64,000 bases of DNA from Lolium rigidum (taxonomy: Eukaryota; Streptophyta; Magnoliopsida; Poales; Poaceae): NCBI RefSeq assembly GCF_022539505.1, contig NC_061510.1:282222715-282286714 (forward strand), written 5' to 3'. The notes beneath the pieces were generated by a model. That model made no database searches. It saw only the letters and a list, made by a program, of their open reading frames with translations, and was not told the origin of the DNA. Made by a program: the position numbers and the translations under genes. This document shows, piece by piece, positions 1 through 9,129 of the stretch (position 1 is its first letter; every line of letters starts with the position of its first letter).

Positions 1-743
1 TGCTTTTATTATTAAAAAAACCCACCGTAAGCACGTGTTCTTAACCCCATAATAAGGTGGCAACCCACAATAACATATCCCTTGGTAGCAATCAATATTG
101 GGTCGATGTACTACTAAGGCAATTTAAATGGATAGTTCTACCCACTAACATACACCGGCACCTCATATGGTGTTATTGATGAACTCGAGCAAATTATTTC
201 AATGATTGTTCGATGTTTCCTGATGCTGAAATGGTAGGCAAACAGATCTAGAAACAACCTTTTCCAAAACAAATTGGTTTTGGTTTCCCCGTGAAAACAA
301 AGGGTATGACTCTTTTTCAGTCGATTAGGAACTATATTCATCCTCAGTCAGATGATGTCATCAAATTTCGGTTGCAAATCATGTTGCAAATCATGATTAG
401 TACAAATCACGGTGTAAATTAAATGGTGTAAAATTTAACTGAACACGAAGTTAATAACAAATGCGAGTATGTTTTTAGTTGTATATGACCCCTCTCACTT
501 TATAGCACCTTAAGAAAAGTAAGACTTTGAGTCTTCTATTTAGCAAAAAAAAAAACAAAAAAAAAAACATAACACCCATGGTTTACAATTCCTATCAATA
601 TCAACTTTTGTGTCCAGCCTGAGAACACAAGATAAAATTTTACTACCAATCTCATCGTGGTTTTGTTGTAATAGACAATCACATGTAGCTTTTTATTATT
701 ATCATCAAGTTGTTACATTTTATATTTGCTTAGCCTTCCTCTC
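1..743. other. Upstream intergenic region, no gene recognised
   Basis: No coding region, RNA gene or transposon terminus could be supported here. The stretch is AT-rich, has two A-rich runs near 547-567, and leads into the core promoter of the F-box/kelch gene. It presumably holds that gene's upstream regulatory sequence, but no specific element was identified. Confidence 0.5.
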
Positions 744-750
744 TATTTAA
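744..750 (+). promoter_or_regulatory. TATA box of the F-box/kelch gene
   Basis: TATTTAA within CTCTATTTAAG, about 75 bases upstream of the ATG at 823. A start of transcription some 25-35 bases downstream (about 775-785) would leave a short 5' leader. It would also place the in-frame GTG at 766 outside the transcript, which supports a start at 823 or 856. Confidence 0.55.
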
Positions 751-822
751 GCCGAGGCAGAGGAGGTGAGTGAGCCATCCGTATCGAGAAGCAAAGCATC
801 AATCTCTCGAAAGAAAGTGAAA

Positions 823-1917
823 ATGAGGAACTCAAAGAGCCGTGTGGAAGAGTGCATGGTCGAGCACATCGAGCTCATCCCGGGGATGCCGGACGACATC
901 GCCGTCGACTGCCTGGCGCGCGTCCCGCACGACGCCTTCCGCTCCATGCGGCGGGTGTGCCGAGGGTGGAAGAGCGCCGCCGCGGCGCCGGAGTTCGCCA
1001 TGGCGCGCGCCGAGGCCGGCGCGAACGAGGATCTGGTGTACCTCCTGCAGTTCGGCAGCCCGGCCGCCGGGGACGACGCCCCCAAGGACGACTCTTCGGC
1101 CTACGGGGTGGCCGTTTACAACGTCACCACCGGCGAGTGGCACCGCGAGCGCGCGGCGCCGCCGATGCCGATGTTCGCGCAGTGCGCGGCCGTGGGCACC
1201 CGCCTGGCGGTGATGGGCGGCTGGGACTCGAAGACCTTCGAGCCCGTGGCGGACGTCCACGTTCTTGACGCTGCCACAGGCGTGTGGCACAAGGGCACGC
1301 CGATGCGGTCGGCGCGGTCCTTCTTCGCGTGCGCCGAGGCGGGTGGCAAGATCTATGTGGCCGGCGGCCACGACAAGCTCAAGAACGCGCTCAAAACCGC
1401 AGAGGCGTACAACGTGGAGGCCGATGGCTGGGACCCGCTGCCGGACATGTCGGAGGAGCGCGACGAGTGCGACGGCATGGCCACCGTCGCCGGCGACAAG
1501 TTCATGGCCGTGAGCGGGTACCGCACGGGCCGGCAGGGCGGGTTCGAGCGCGACGCGGAGTGGTTCGACCCGGCGACCGGCGAGTGGCGCCGCTTGGAGC
1601 GCGTGCGCGCCCCGCCGTCGGCGGCGCACGTGGTGGTGCGCGGCCGGGTGTGGTGCATCGAGGGCACGGCCATGATGGAGTGGCGCGGGGAGCGCCGAGG
1701 CTGGATCGAGGTGGGGCCCTACCCTCCGGGGCTCAAGGCCGGCACTGCGCGGGCGGTGGCCGTCGGAGGGGGCGAGCGGGTGGTGGTCACCGGCGCCATC
1801 GAGTCCGGCGGGCACGCGCTCTGGGTGTTCGATGTTAAGTCCAAAAACTGGACCGTGGTGCCCCCTCCGCCGGAGTTTGCCGGCTTCGTCTTCTCCATGG
1901 CTTCTGTACGCGTGTGA
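823..1917 (+). CDS. F-box/kelch-repeat protein, KISS-ME-DEADLY (At1g80440/At1g15670) type
   Basis: Intronless, very GC-rich ORF of 364 residues. Residues ~16-60 form an F-box (LIPGMPDDIAVDCLARVPHD... VCRGWKS), the surface that binds SKP1 in an SCF ubiquitin ligase. From ~90 on there are kelch-type blades with glycine doublets and late aromatic residues (AVMGGWD... ATGVW; IYVAGGHD... ADGW; FMAVSGYRTG... TGEW), the substrate-binding part. In Arabidopsis this subfamily targets phenylalanine ammonia-lyase and type-B response regulators for degradation; whether this protein does so is inference. The start is chosen at 823 because it is the first ATG after the TATA box and has A at -3. ATG 856 (giving MVEHIELIPG...) is a good alternative and matches the short N-termini usual in the family. 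No frame break or lost motif is visible. It is the only convincing host gene in the window. Confidence 0.9.
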   Translation: MRNSKSRVEECMVEHIELIPGMPDDIAVDCLARVPHDAFRSMRRVCRGWKSAAAAPEFAMARAEAGANEDLVYLLQFGSPAAGDDAPKDDSSAYGVAVYNVTTGEWHRERAAPPMPMFAQCAAVGTRLAVMGGWDSKTFEPVADVHVLDAATGVWHKGTPMRSARSFFACAEAGGKIYVAGGHDKLKNALKTAEAYNVEADGWDPLPDMSEERDECDGMATVAGDKFMAVSGYRTGRQGGFERDAEWFDPATGEWRRLERVRAPPSAAHVVVRGRVWCIEGTAMMEWRGERRGWIEVGPYPPGLKAGTARAVAVGGGERVVVTGAIESGGHALWVFDVKSKNWTVVPPPPEFAGFVFSMASVRV

Positions 1918-2310
1918 TGCTGAGGAATGTGTAAACATCGGATGGATTTCTCCACACATGACCTTGTCCTCGCTGATCCTGAAGGAAAGCCATGACTTTG
2001 TCGACCGACGTCGTCTGCCCACCACAATCCGCCCCAGCCGGCGGCCGCACATGGAGATGGGGGAGCAACGAGCATCAACCATGGTTGGGTGCCAGGTGCG
2101 TCCGCCGCGTCGCTTCTGTGCCATTGGTGGACACACTTGTCTATCGCGTTTTGGTGTGAAGTACACTTCACAAATCAAAAACTGAAGAAGATGTGCACCT
2201 GCGCCATTGAACAGAATCCCGTCTTTTCTTAGGGAGAAACATTGTTGCGCACGTACAGGTTATCACAACAGCATTTCAATAAATAATTCTCTTGCAATAA
2301 ACCCAGCTAC
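1918..2310 (+). terminator. 3' untranslated region with two poly(A) signals
   Basis: Downstream of the TGA at 1915-1917 there is no further coding potential. AATAAA occurs twice, at 2278-2283 and 2296-2301, about 360-380 bases after the stop. That is a plausible 3' UTR length for a plant mRNA. Confidence 0.5.
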
Positions 2311-2419
2311 ATATTTGTTTGTCGGGTGTAATCAGTGGGTCCTTGTGTTTTCTGAAATGAGGATAGGCTGCTCTTATGCACCCATCTGGATTAGGTGTAT
2401 CAACGAATAGGATAATTTT

Positions 2420-3071
2420 CGCGTCGAACTCGGTCATGAATCCGTATTAAGGTATCCATATCCGATATCATCAAAATGCCTTTATTAAAAGAAGACATAT
2501 TACGGATGGACTGTTGTCCTTACATGAATTGATGCATCATCCTCATGTTAAGAATCAAGTTTGAGACATTCTCAAGATTAAGGATTTCTTGATTGACTGC
2601 CGCGGAGCAAGAGGGTTTTCTGAGCAATGGTGCTCTTGATCTTTCTTTTTTTTTGCATAATGGTACCGCTAGTGTGAAACTGAACAATGTTATGGGCTTA
2701 TATTTTTCAGAGTGCTAAATGGGTGAGACAATGAGACCCTTTTCTCCCACCATTTTTAACATTGCATTTCAATGCCTTACTAAGATGGTTTTACAGGCTC
2801 AGGAAAATAACCTTATCATTGGTTTTGCTCCTTATTTGATTGATAAGGGTGCCGTTGTGTTACGAAGTGCTGATGATACAATTTTGTGTATCAATCAGGA
2901 CCCTGAGCAAGCTAGTAACCTTATGTTACTTTTGTATATGTTTGGGATGATGCTAGGCTTAAAGATAAACTACATGAAGAGTGAGATTATTAACATTGGT
3001 GGGGCCATTAATACAATGGCTTTATGTTCTGATCTGTTCAATTTGTAAGTTTGTAAGCTTCCTATGAAGTA
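2420..3071 (+). mobile_element. LINE reverse-transcriptase fragment, left half (split by the CACTA element)
   Basis: Decayed ORF2 of a plant non-LTR retrotransposon. Conceptual pieces in several frames follow the order of LINE reverse transcriptase: LHNGTASVKLNNVMG, then SPTIFNIAFQCL, then the catalytic box, here SADDTILC instead of the usual YADD, then GLKINYMKSE. Stop codons and frameshifts are frequent and the N-terminal endonuclease is absent, so it is a 5'-truncated dead copy. The reading stops at 3071 and resumes at 14585 (VKLPMK | YLGV), showing that the CACTA element was inserted into it. Confidence 0.85.
3069..3071. repeat. Target-site duplication (left copy) of the CACTA element
   Basis: GTA immediately before CACTAGTG. 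The matching GTA is at 14582-14584. Removing the element and one GTA restores the LINE codons for PMKYLGV. Confidence 0.9.
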
Positions 3072-3084
3072 CACTAGTGGAGAA

Positions 3085-3325
3085 GAGGCCTTTGGTCCCA
3101 AGCAAATGTCCCAGTGCTGAACCAAACCGGGTCCAATGGGGGCATTGGTCCCGGTTCGTTCTCGCCGGGACGACCCTACCCGCTGGCGCTCGTCCCGTAG
3201 TGGCCTTTGGACCCGGTTTGTATACAAACCGGGACTAAAGCGTCCACCGCAGGCGCCGCGGGCCGTGTCAGTCGTGGGGAACCCTTTAGTCCCGGTTTGT
3301 AATACAAACCGGGTCCAAAGGCCCC
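3085..3325. repeat. 5' subterminal repeats of the CACTA element
   Basis: Inverted motifs built on (A/G)CCTTTGGACCCGGTTTG. The best are 3202-3238 and 3282-3319, each nearly a perfect palindrome around TATACA or TAATAC. Such subterminal repeats are the binding sites of the accessory transposition protein in En/Spm-type elements. The equivalent set at the other end lies at 14383-14545. Confidence 0.8.
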
Positions 3326-3334
3326 GCCTCTGGC

Positions 3335-3341
3335 TATATAA
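3335..3341 (+). promoter_or_regulatory. TATA box of the transposase gene
   Basis: TATATAA directly inside the 5' subterminal repeats, about 295 bases upstream of the ATG at 3630. This is the usual place for the promoter of a CACTA transposase gene. A short hairpin (AGTGTGAGCCACACTT) follows at ~3357. Confidence 0.55.
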
Positions 3342-3629
3342 CCTTGCCCCTGCCCAAGTGTGAGCCACACTTGGCCATTTTTTCACTATCTTCACAAGAG
3401 GGGTGTATTGCTTTCCTCTCTTCTTCACATGCACAAGAGGTGTTCGATGAAATGCTTAAGAGGATTTGCCACTTGAGTTTACACAAATCAAGCCACACTT
3501 AACTTGCTTTTTTCTTCTTCATCGAGGTTAACAACTTTATCCTTTTCATCCGCAATTGATAAAATGCATGTGTATATATACATCGTGATGTTCCGTAATG
3601 GTTTTGATCAGCTTAATTATATCATGCGG

Positions 3630-5491
3630 ATGAATCGGCAATGGATGTACATTGACCGAACGGTTTGACGAGTTCATCTGCGGGCCCGGATAATTTTATG
3701 GCTGTGGCGGAGGCAAACAAACATGGTGGCTTCATGTATTGTCCATGTGTGGACTGCGAGAATACCGTAAATTACGCTCACTCGAGTCTCATTCACAGAC
3801 CACCTTCGCGATCCGGTTTCATGCCCGAGTTACTATTGTTGGACCAAGCACGGAGAAAGAGGGGTTATGATGGAAGACAATGACGAAGAGGAAGAGGATG
3901 ATGACGGTTATCCCAATTTCCCGAATACGATGATACTGCAGAAGGCAATGAAGACAATGAAGTAGAAGATCAAGAGGCACCGGATGAGCCTCGCCGATGA
4001 TGATCTTGGCCGGGCCATTGCTGATGCAAGGAGAGAATGTGAAACTGAAAAGGAAAGGTTGGCCTTCGACAAGATGATAGAAGATCACAACAAATTGTTA
4101 TACCCAACTTGCGAAGATGGCCATAAAAAGCTAGGCAGCACACTGGAATTGTTGCAATGGAAGGCAGAGAACGGTGTCACTGACTCAGGATTTGGAAAGT
4201 TGCTGACAATAATTAAGAGGAAGCTATGTCCAATATAAAGGGAGGTCTCATGACTGTCACGTGATAATGACATGGTTGCTTCCGATTGCATTGAGGGGGC
4301 TTCTACCGGAAAATGTTCGACTGCCCATTGTGAAGCTATGTGCATTCCTCAATGCAATTTCTCAGAAGGTAATAAATCCAGAAATTCTACCGAGGTTGCG
4401 GAATGATGTGGTCCAATGTCTCGTTAGTTTTGAGCTGGTGTTCCCACCATCCTTCTTCAATATTATGACACATCTCCTCGTTCACCTGGTCGATGAGATT
4501 TCCATTCTCGGTCCTGTGTTTCTACACAATATGTTCCCCTTCGAGAGGTTCATGGGAGTTTTGAAGAAATATGTTCATAATCGTGCTAGGCCAGAAGGAA
4601 GCATCTCCAAGGGCTATGGAACAGAGGAGGTCATTGAATTCTGTGTTGACTTTATTCCTGACCTTAAGCCGATTGGTGTTCCTGAATCGCGACATGAAGG
4701 GAGACTAAGTGGAAAAGGCACGCTAGGAAGGAAATCAATGATATGTAGGGACGGGATTTCTTTGACTCAAGCACACTACATAGTTCTACAAAGTTCCACC
4801 TTGGTGGCTCCGTATATCGGTGACCACAAGAACTTTCTACGCTCCCAGAACCCGGGCGGTCGAACGATTGGATTAGACGTGAACACATGTCGACTTTCGG
4901 CGGTTGGTTGCAAAAACATCTCCTGAATAACAAAGATATTGAAGATCAGCTTGTACTTGTCGGCCCGGACACCATCTTCGATCGTAGTGACTTTCCAAGG
5001 GTACGAGATAAATGGGAATACATTTTACACGATCGCCCAAGATAAAAAGAGCACCAACCAAAACAGTGGTGTCCGGTTTGATGCAATAATGAATGAAGGC
5101 CCAAATGACACATATTATGGTTACATAGAGGATATATGGGAACTTGACTATGGACCTTCTTTTAAGGTCCCTTTGTTTAGGTGCAAATGGGTCAACAAAA
5201 CAGAGGCGGGGTTCGGGTAGACAAGTTGTATGGAATGACAACAGTGGATCTCAACAATCTTGGGTATAGAGACGAACCATTCGTCCTAGCCAAGGATGTG
5301 GCCCAGGTTTTCTATGTGAAGGATATGTCTACCAAACCAAGAAAAAGGAAACATAAGGAAACAAATACATCAAACGATGAGCCAAAGCGCCACATAGTTC
5401 TTTACGGAAAAAGAAACATCGTGGGAGTGGAGGACAAGACGGACATGTCGGAAGATTATAATCAGTTTGATGAAATTCCACCCTTCGAGTG
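3630..5491 (+). pseudogene. TNP2-like CACTA transposase, catalytic domain deleted
   Basis: The start MNRQWMY is typical of TNP2-type transposases. A frameshift follows. Then comes a transposase-associated zinc-binding segment (GGFMYCPCVDCEN... SGFMP, 3690-3840), an acidic stretch, and a helical segment (LGRAIADARRECE... LELLQWKAENGV, 3985-4235). The reading then jumps straight to the DUF4218-like C-terminal half (LLPENVRLPIVKLC... FLHNMFPFERFMGVLKKYV... SRHEGRLSGKG, 4261-4926) and a DUF4216-like segment (GYEINGNTFYT... DYGPSFKVPLFRCKWVN, 4939-5491). The large Transposase_21 catalytic region normally lying between the helical segment and DUF4218 is absent. Several stops and frameshifts remain. 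It cannot encode an active transposase. Confidence 0.88.
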
Positions 5492-5694
5492 AACATTGAT
5501 CCAAGCATCAAGTTAAATGATGAAGATGCTCCATGGTTACAGCCGAAGAAGATTAATTAAATGATGAAGATGCTCCATCATCAAGTTAATTGAAGAATGT
5601 TCATGGCACAAATGAGTATCTCAACATGGCAATCAATTTCCCATTTATTTTTGTGTAATCATGTAACTGTATGTAAGATATTAAAAGTGGAGAT

Positions 5695-6280
5695 GCGCCA
5701 CGGGAGATTTCCCAACCCTTTCCCCAACACTGTTAGATGAGATGTAGTCGTTCAGGGGCTTGCAGGAAAAAATTCCAACGCGCAGTTTCCGAAGATGCCG
5801 TAGGGCGTGTGCACCAACGACATCTTCGAGAAACTGCGCCACGGGAGATTTCCCAACCCTTTCCCCAACACTGTTAGATGAGATGTAGTCGTTTAGGGGC
5901 TTGCAGGGAAAAATTCCAAGGCGCAGTTTCTGAAGATGCCGTAGGGCGTGTGCACCAACGACATCTTCGAGAAACTGCGCCACGGGAGATTTCCCAACCC
6001 TTTCCCCAACACTGTTAGATGAGATGTAGTCGTTTAGGGGCTTGCAGGGAAAAATTCCAAGGCGCGAGCTTCGAAGATGCCGTAGGGTGTGTGCACCAAC
6101 GACATCTTCGAGAAACTGCGCCACGGAGATTTCCCAACCCTTTCCCCAACACCGTTAGATGAGATGTAGTCGTTTAGGGGCTTGCAGGGAAAAATTCCGA
6201 GGAGCAGCTTCCGAAGATGTCGTAGGGCGTGTGCACCAACGACATCTTCGAGAAGCTGCGCCACGGAGATTTCCCAACCC
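5695..6280. repeat. 141-bp tandem minisatellite, about four copies
   Basis: Units begin GCGCCACGG at 5695, 5836, 5977, 6118 and 6258, a period of 141, 141, 141 and 140 bases. Each unit contains a short inverted repeat CGAAGATG...CATCTTCG. On the minus strand the period is exactly 47 codons, giving an open frame of repeated peptides. That follows from the length being a multiple of three and is not evidence of a gene. It lies between the transposase remnant and the cargo ORFs. Confidence 0.92.
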
Positions 6281-6468
6281 TTCCCTTCATCCATGGGAAT
6301 GAAACTCGCTTGGCTTGTTGATCTACTTGGCAAGGCGTATCGATGCTCCTTTTATAGGCACGGCACCTCTTCTACTTTGTCTTGTTCCTTCGACGGGCGT
6401 CGTGCACTACATGCTTTATCTCATCGAGCGGTGCGTCCACCCATGCGTTCTTATCTCGCCGACATCTT

Positions 6469-6600
6469 TAGTCCCGGTTGTACCCACCAGCCGGGACTAA
6501 AGGTTACCCACACGTCCTTATCCCACCGACAGTTTTGTTAGATGACACAAAAAAGGATCTTTAGTCCCGGTTGTACCCACCGGTCGGGACTAAAGGTTAC
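6469..6600. repeat. Internal pair of subterminal-type repeats
   Basis: Two copies of a ~95-base unit holding TTTAGTCCCGGTTGTACCC...CGGGACTAAAGG followed by TTACCCACACGTCCTTATCCC. The motif matches the element's terminal repeats but lies far inside it, directly upstream of the 175-residue ORF. Confidence 0.8.
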
Positions 6601-6710
6601 CCACACGTCCTTATCCCACCGACGAGTTTTGGCGCCACCTGCGTTCCCGCCTATTTTTCTTCCCGCGCTTTCCACCGCTTCCCGCCTCTGTCCTCCCGCC
6701 ATTTTTTCAC

Positions 6711-6719
6711 TATATATAT
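6711..6719 (+). promoter_or_regulatory. TATA box of the 175-residue cargo ORF
   Basis: TATATATAT preceded by CAC, 68-76 bases before the ATG at 6787. This spacing fits a plant core promoter with a short leader. Confidence 0.5.
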
Positions 6720-6786
6720 GTTGGCTTGGCCTCCATTTACATATCACATCTAGACTCATATCTCGCAAACCTCATCACCGGGTCAC

Positions 6787-7314
6787 ATGGCTTCCATCGT
6801 ATCTCTAACCCTCCGGGAGGCGGAGGCGCTTTGCGCGTCGAACTACCCCTGCCTGCCGGGCTACCGCGTCCCTACCGGCTGGTTGCTGAGCGTCGGAGGG
6901 GTACCGGTCCCTCCTGTCCCTCTAGGTGTGGCGCGCGAGATGGCCATCACGAACCACTACTACTTCGAGCTCACGCTAGAGCAGCGGAGGAATCCCCAGT
7001 GGCATCCCGACTATAGCCCGACTTGGGAAAGCTTCTTCATCAATCGGCGTGAGAGGGCGCTCGCCAGGCACGAGGAGGGCGGCCCGCCTCCTTCGAACTT
7101 CAACGAGGCCGGCCGTCGGCTGTGGTGGCGCGACCGGACTCTCCAGGGCGTCATGGCCCACCGTGGCCCCCGCCTGCGCTACCCTCAGTCCCAGCCCACG
7201 CATGCTCTCCCGCCGAGGTTTGACTACCGCGACCCCGATGCCAGCGACGATGATGACAGCGACTACGACGACTACAGTGGCGAGTACTATAGGGCTAGGC
7301 ACGAGTATGACTGA
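6787..7314 (+). CDS. Unknown 175-residue CACTA cargo protein with acidic tail
   Basis: Open frame without interruption, unlike its neighbours. The N-terminal part has several aromatic and proline-rich turns (PCLPGYRVPTGW, HYYFELTLEQRRNPQW, SFFINRRERALARHEEGG). The middle is basic (WWRDRTLQGVMAHRG). The last ~35 residues are strongly acidic with repeated Asp and Tyr (ASDDDDSDYDDYSGEYY). No transmembrane segment or catalytic motif is recognised, so no function is assigned. It sits tail-to-tail with the AP2/ERF-like pseudogene, and both lie between two blocks of subterminal-type repeats. This suggests they travel as a unit with this CACTA family. Mixed basic/acidic composition would suit a protein-protein or DNA-associated role, but that is only inference. 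Confidence 0.6.
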   Translation: MASIVSLTLREAEALCASNYPCLPGYRVPTGWLLSVGGVPVPPVPLGVAREMAITNHYYFELTLEQRRNPQWHPDYSPTWESFFINRRERALARHEEGGPPPSNFNEAGRRLWWRDRTLQGVMAHRGPRLRYPQSQPTHALPPRFDYRDPDASDDDDSDYDDYSGEYYRARHEYD

Positions 7315-7531
7315 ATGACTCGAACAGTCGAATCTGGCCATGTATCTTAATTAATTTTCAGTTGAGCTAGGCACGAGTACTATCTGGCCATATATCTTAA
7401 TTAATTTTCAGTTGAGTTCTGTACTTTAATTCCACATGTAATCTGGCGGGAAACTTTTCTCATCATCAGCGTCTGCCACAACGACTTTATTGAAAATACA
7501 ATAAAATAGATAAACAACTAGTCTAGTCGAT

Positions 7532-8052
7532 CTACTCGTCGTCGGAGGTTGTCTCGGTCCAAATGTCGTCCCACCGAGGGTCGTTGTCGGCCCAAGTTGT
7601 ATTCGGGTTATCGAGCTCGAACACGGCGACGGCCCGACGGTGGCGCCTGTTGGACCTGCGTTGTGCCGGAGGTCGGCGAAGAACGCGGCGGTGTTGTCGA
7701 CGTCGTTGGGGAGCTGCGCCCTCCACCGGCGCATCAACTCCTCGTCGTGCTCGGCGATTGCGATCCGGCGCTGCACCGGCGGTGGCGGCGACGGTCCTCG
7801 TCGTCGACGAGGCACGGCGTCGGCGCGAGGAACTCCGCCTCCTCTAGCGATTCGACGTCCGGGAAGTTCATGTCGCGCCGTGGCCGCCGAAATCGCCATG
7901 CGGCCGCGTCGTAGCGCGCGCCGCCAGCTCGGGGTGTTGTACGTGCCGAGGGTGAGCCGGAAGCCACCGGCGCGCATCTCGGCGTAGAACCTACCGTTCG
8001 GACGCGCTCGGACGCCACGGAAGCCGGACGAGCCGCGACGGCGCGGCGGCAT
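7532..8052 (-). pseudogene. AP2/ERF-like DNA-binding protein carried by the CACTA element, frameshifted
   Basis: Read on the minus strand from ATG 8052. MPPRRRGSSGFRGVRARPNG then RFYAEMR...RLTLGTYNTP gives the three-strand half of an AP2 domain (YRGVR, AEIR and LGTF equivalents). After a frameshift, ARYDAAAWRFRRP and MNFPD give the helix and the closing NF of the domain. Further shifts are needed to follow the basic, Arg-rich C-terminal part (EDRRRHRR, HDEELMRRWRAQLPNDVD) to the acidic end (TWADNDPRWDDIW... TSDDE) and TAG at 7532-7534. At least three frameshifts make this copy broken. AP2/ERF domains bind GC-rich sites in plant promoters. Here the gene is inside a transposon and has its own TATA box, so it is probably a long-term passenger or part of the element's own machinery rather than a displaced host gene. 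Confidence 0.75.
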
Positions 8053-8108
8053 CCCGGCGACGAATGAACGGAGGCGACAACGACGTGTGGTTCCGCGCGC
8101 ACGCGGCG

Positions 8109-8115
8109 CTTTATA
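8109..8115 (-). promoter_or_regulatory. TATA box of the AP2/ERF-like gene
   Basis: TATAAAG on the minus strand, about 57 bases upstream of the ATG at 8052. Its presence indicates the ancestral copy was a transcribed gene. Confidence 0.5.
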
Positions 8116-8129
8116 GCACAGCGACGCGG

Positions 8130-8490
8130 CAAGTTTGGCGACAGGTGGCGCGGGGAAGCGGCGGGGCGTGGCACGTGGAAGCGGCGGCGACAGGTGGCGC
8201 GGGGAAGCGGCGGGGCGTGGCACGGGGAAGCGGGATCTACACGTCGCACGGCGGTGGCGGCGGGGCGAGGCACGTGGAAGCGGCGGCGACACGTGGCACG
8301 GGGAAGGGACACGTGTAGCGGTGGCGGTGGTGGCCAGTACATGGCGGTGGCGGTGGTGGGCGTACACGGCGGTGGCCCGTACATGGCGGTGACGGTGGTG
8401 GCCAGGCGGTGGCGGTGGCGACGGTGGCCAGTACACGGCGGTGGCGACGGTGGCCTGTACATGCATGGCGGTGGCGGCGGTGGACACGTG
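8130..8490. repeat. GC-rich imperfect tandem repeats
   Basis: Reiterated short units: first GGTGGCGCGGGGAAGCGGC/GTGGCACG (8140-8310), then CGGTGGCGGTGGTGGCC and GTACATGG (8320-8480). The open frames across it are low-complexity artefacts. It lies just upstream of the AP2-like gene on the minus strand. Confidence 0.75.
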
Positions 8491-8557
8491 TGGCAGTGCG
8501 GTGGCTTTTTTTTTCATTTGAAATAAGGCGGGAATGAAACTTTTTTAAAAAAGTGGC

Positions 8558-8716
8558 CTTTGGACCCGGTTTGTATTACAAACCGGGACTAAAGGCCTTT
8601 TTTGCGCGCGCAGCGAAAACGCAGCAAAAATGGCCTTTAGTCCCGGTTTGTATTACAAACCGGGTCCAAAGGGGGGCCTTTGGTCCTGGTTGGTGCCACG
8701 AACCGGGACCAAAGGG
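8558..8716. repeat. Three long palindromic subterminal-type repeats
   Basis: 8562-8597 and 8635-8672 are near-perfect palindromes of the form CCTTTAGTCCCGGTTTG-TATTA-CAAACCGGG(A/T)C(T/C)AAAGG. 8678-8716 is a third one with the arm variant GGTCCTGGTTGGTGCC. They mirror the block at 6469-6600 on the other side of the two cargo genes. Transcripts through them would fold into miRNA-precursor-like hairpins. Confidence 0.85.
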
Positions 8717-8779
8717 GGGGGGGGCAGTATAACTGCTCGTCTCCTTCCTCGCGCAAATCAATTCCGCGAGGAGGAGACC

Positions 8780-9085
8780 ACAGCGCCGCCAGGCTGCCCC
8801 GCCCGACAGCGCCTCCGCCGCCGTCGCCACCGCCGCGCGCACCACCGCCGCCGCCCTCCGCCTCGCGCACCGCCGCCGCCGCCGCCGTGCGCCGCCCGCG
8901 CTCCGTCTCGCGCACCGTCGCCGCCCTCCGCCTCGCGCACCGTCTCCGCCGCGCCGCCCGCGCTCCGCCCGCCGCCGACGACTCCTCCTCCACTGCCGGC
9001 CGCCTCCTCCACGCCCGCCGCCGCCTCCTCTCTCCACCACCGCGTCCTCCTCCACCGCCGCGCCCCTCCTCCGCCGGCAAGGTGA
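8780..9085. repeat. CCG-rich low-complexity stretch
   Basis: Dense CCGCCG and CCTCCGCCTCGCGCACCG repeats. All six frames are open over part of it only because the composition excludes stop codons. No protein is supported. Confidence 0.7.
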
Positions 9086-9129
9086 GCCGCGCGCGCCCCG
9101 GCCCCCTTTTTTTTCTTATTTATTTTTGT

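Noticed and set aside
766..822. Upstream GTG start extending the F-box/kelch protein by 19 residues
   Set aside because: Plants rarely start at GTG, the stretch precedes the likely transcription start, and it adds only a Ser/Lys-rich tail without family similarity.
832..2178. 448-residue open frame antisense to the F-box/kelch gene
   Set aside because: Shadow of a very GC-rich gene; Ala/Arg/His-rich composition and no domain.
4939..5220. Separate small gene downstream of the transposase
   Set aside because: It is the DUF4216-like C-terminal part of the same transposase after a frameshift.
5681..6333. Minus-strand ORFs with 47-residue peptide repeats
   Set aside because: They arise because the 141-bp DNA repeat is a multiple of three; no promoter or family supports a protein.
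8053..8517. N-terminal extension of the AP2-like frame into Pro/His/Arg repeats
   Set aside because: Low-complexity tandem DNA upstream of the TATA box; the real start is ATG 8052.
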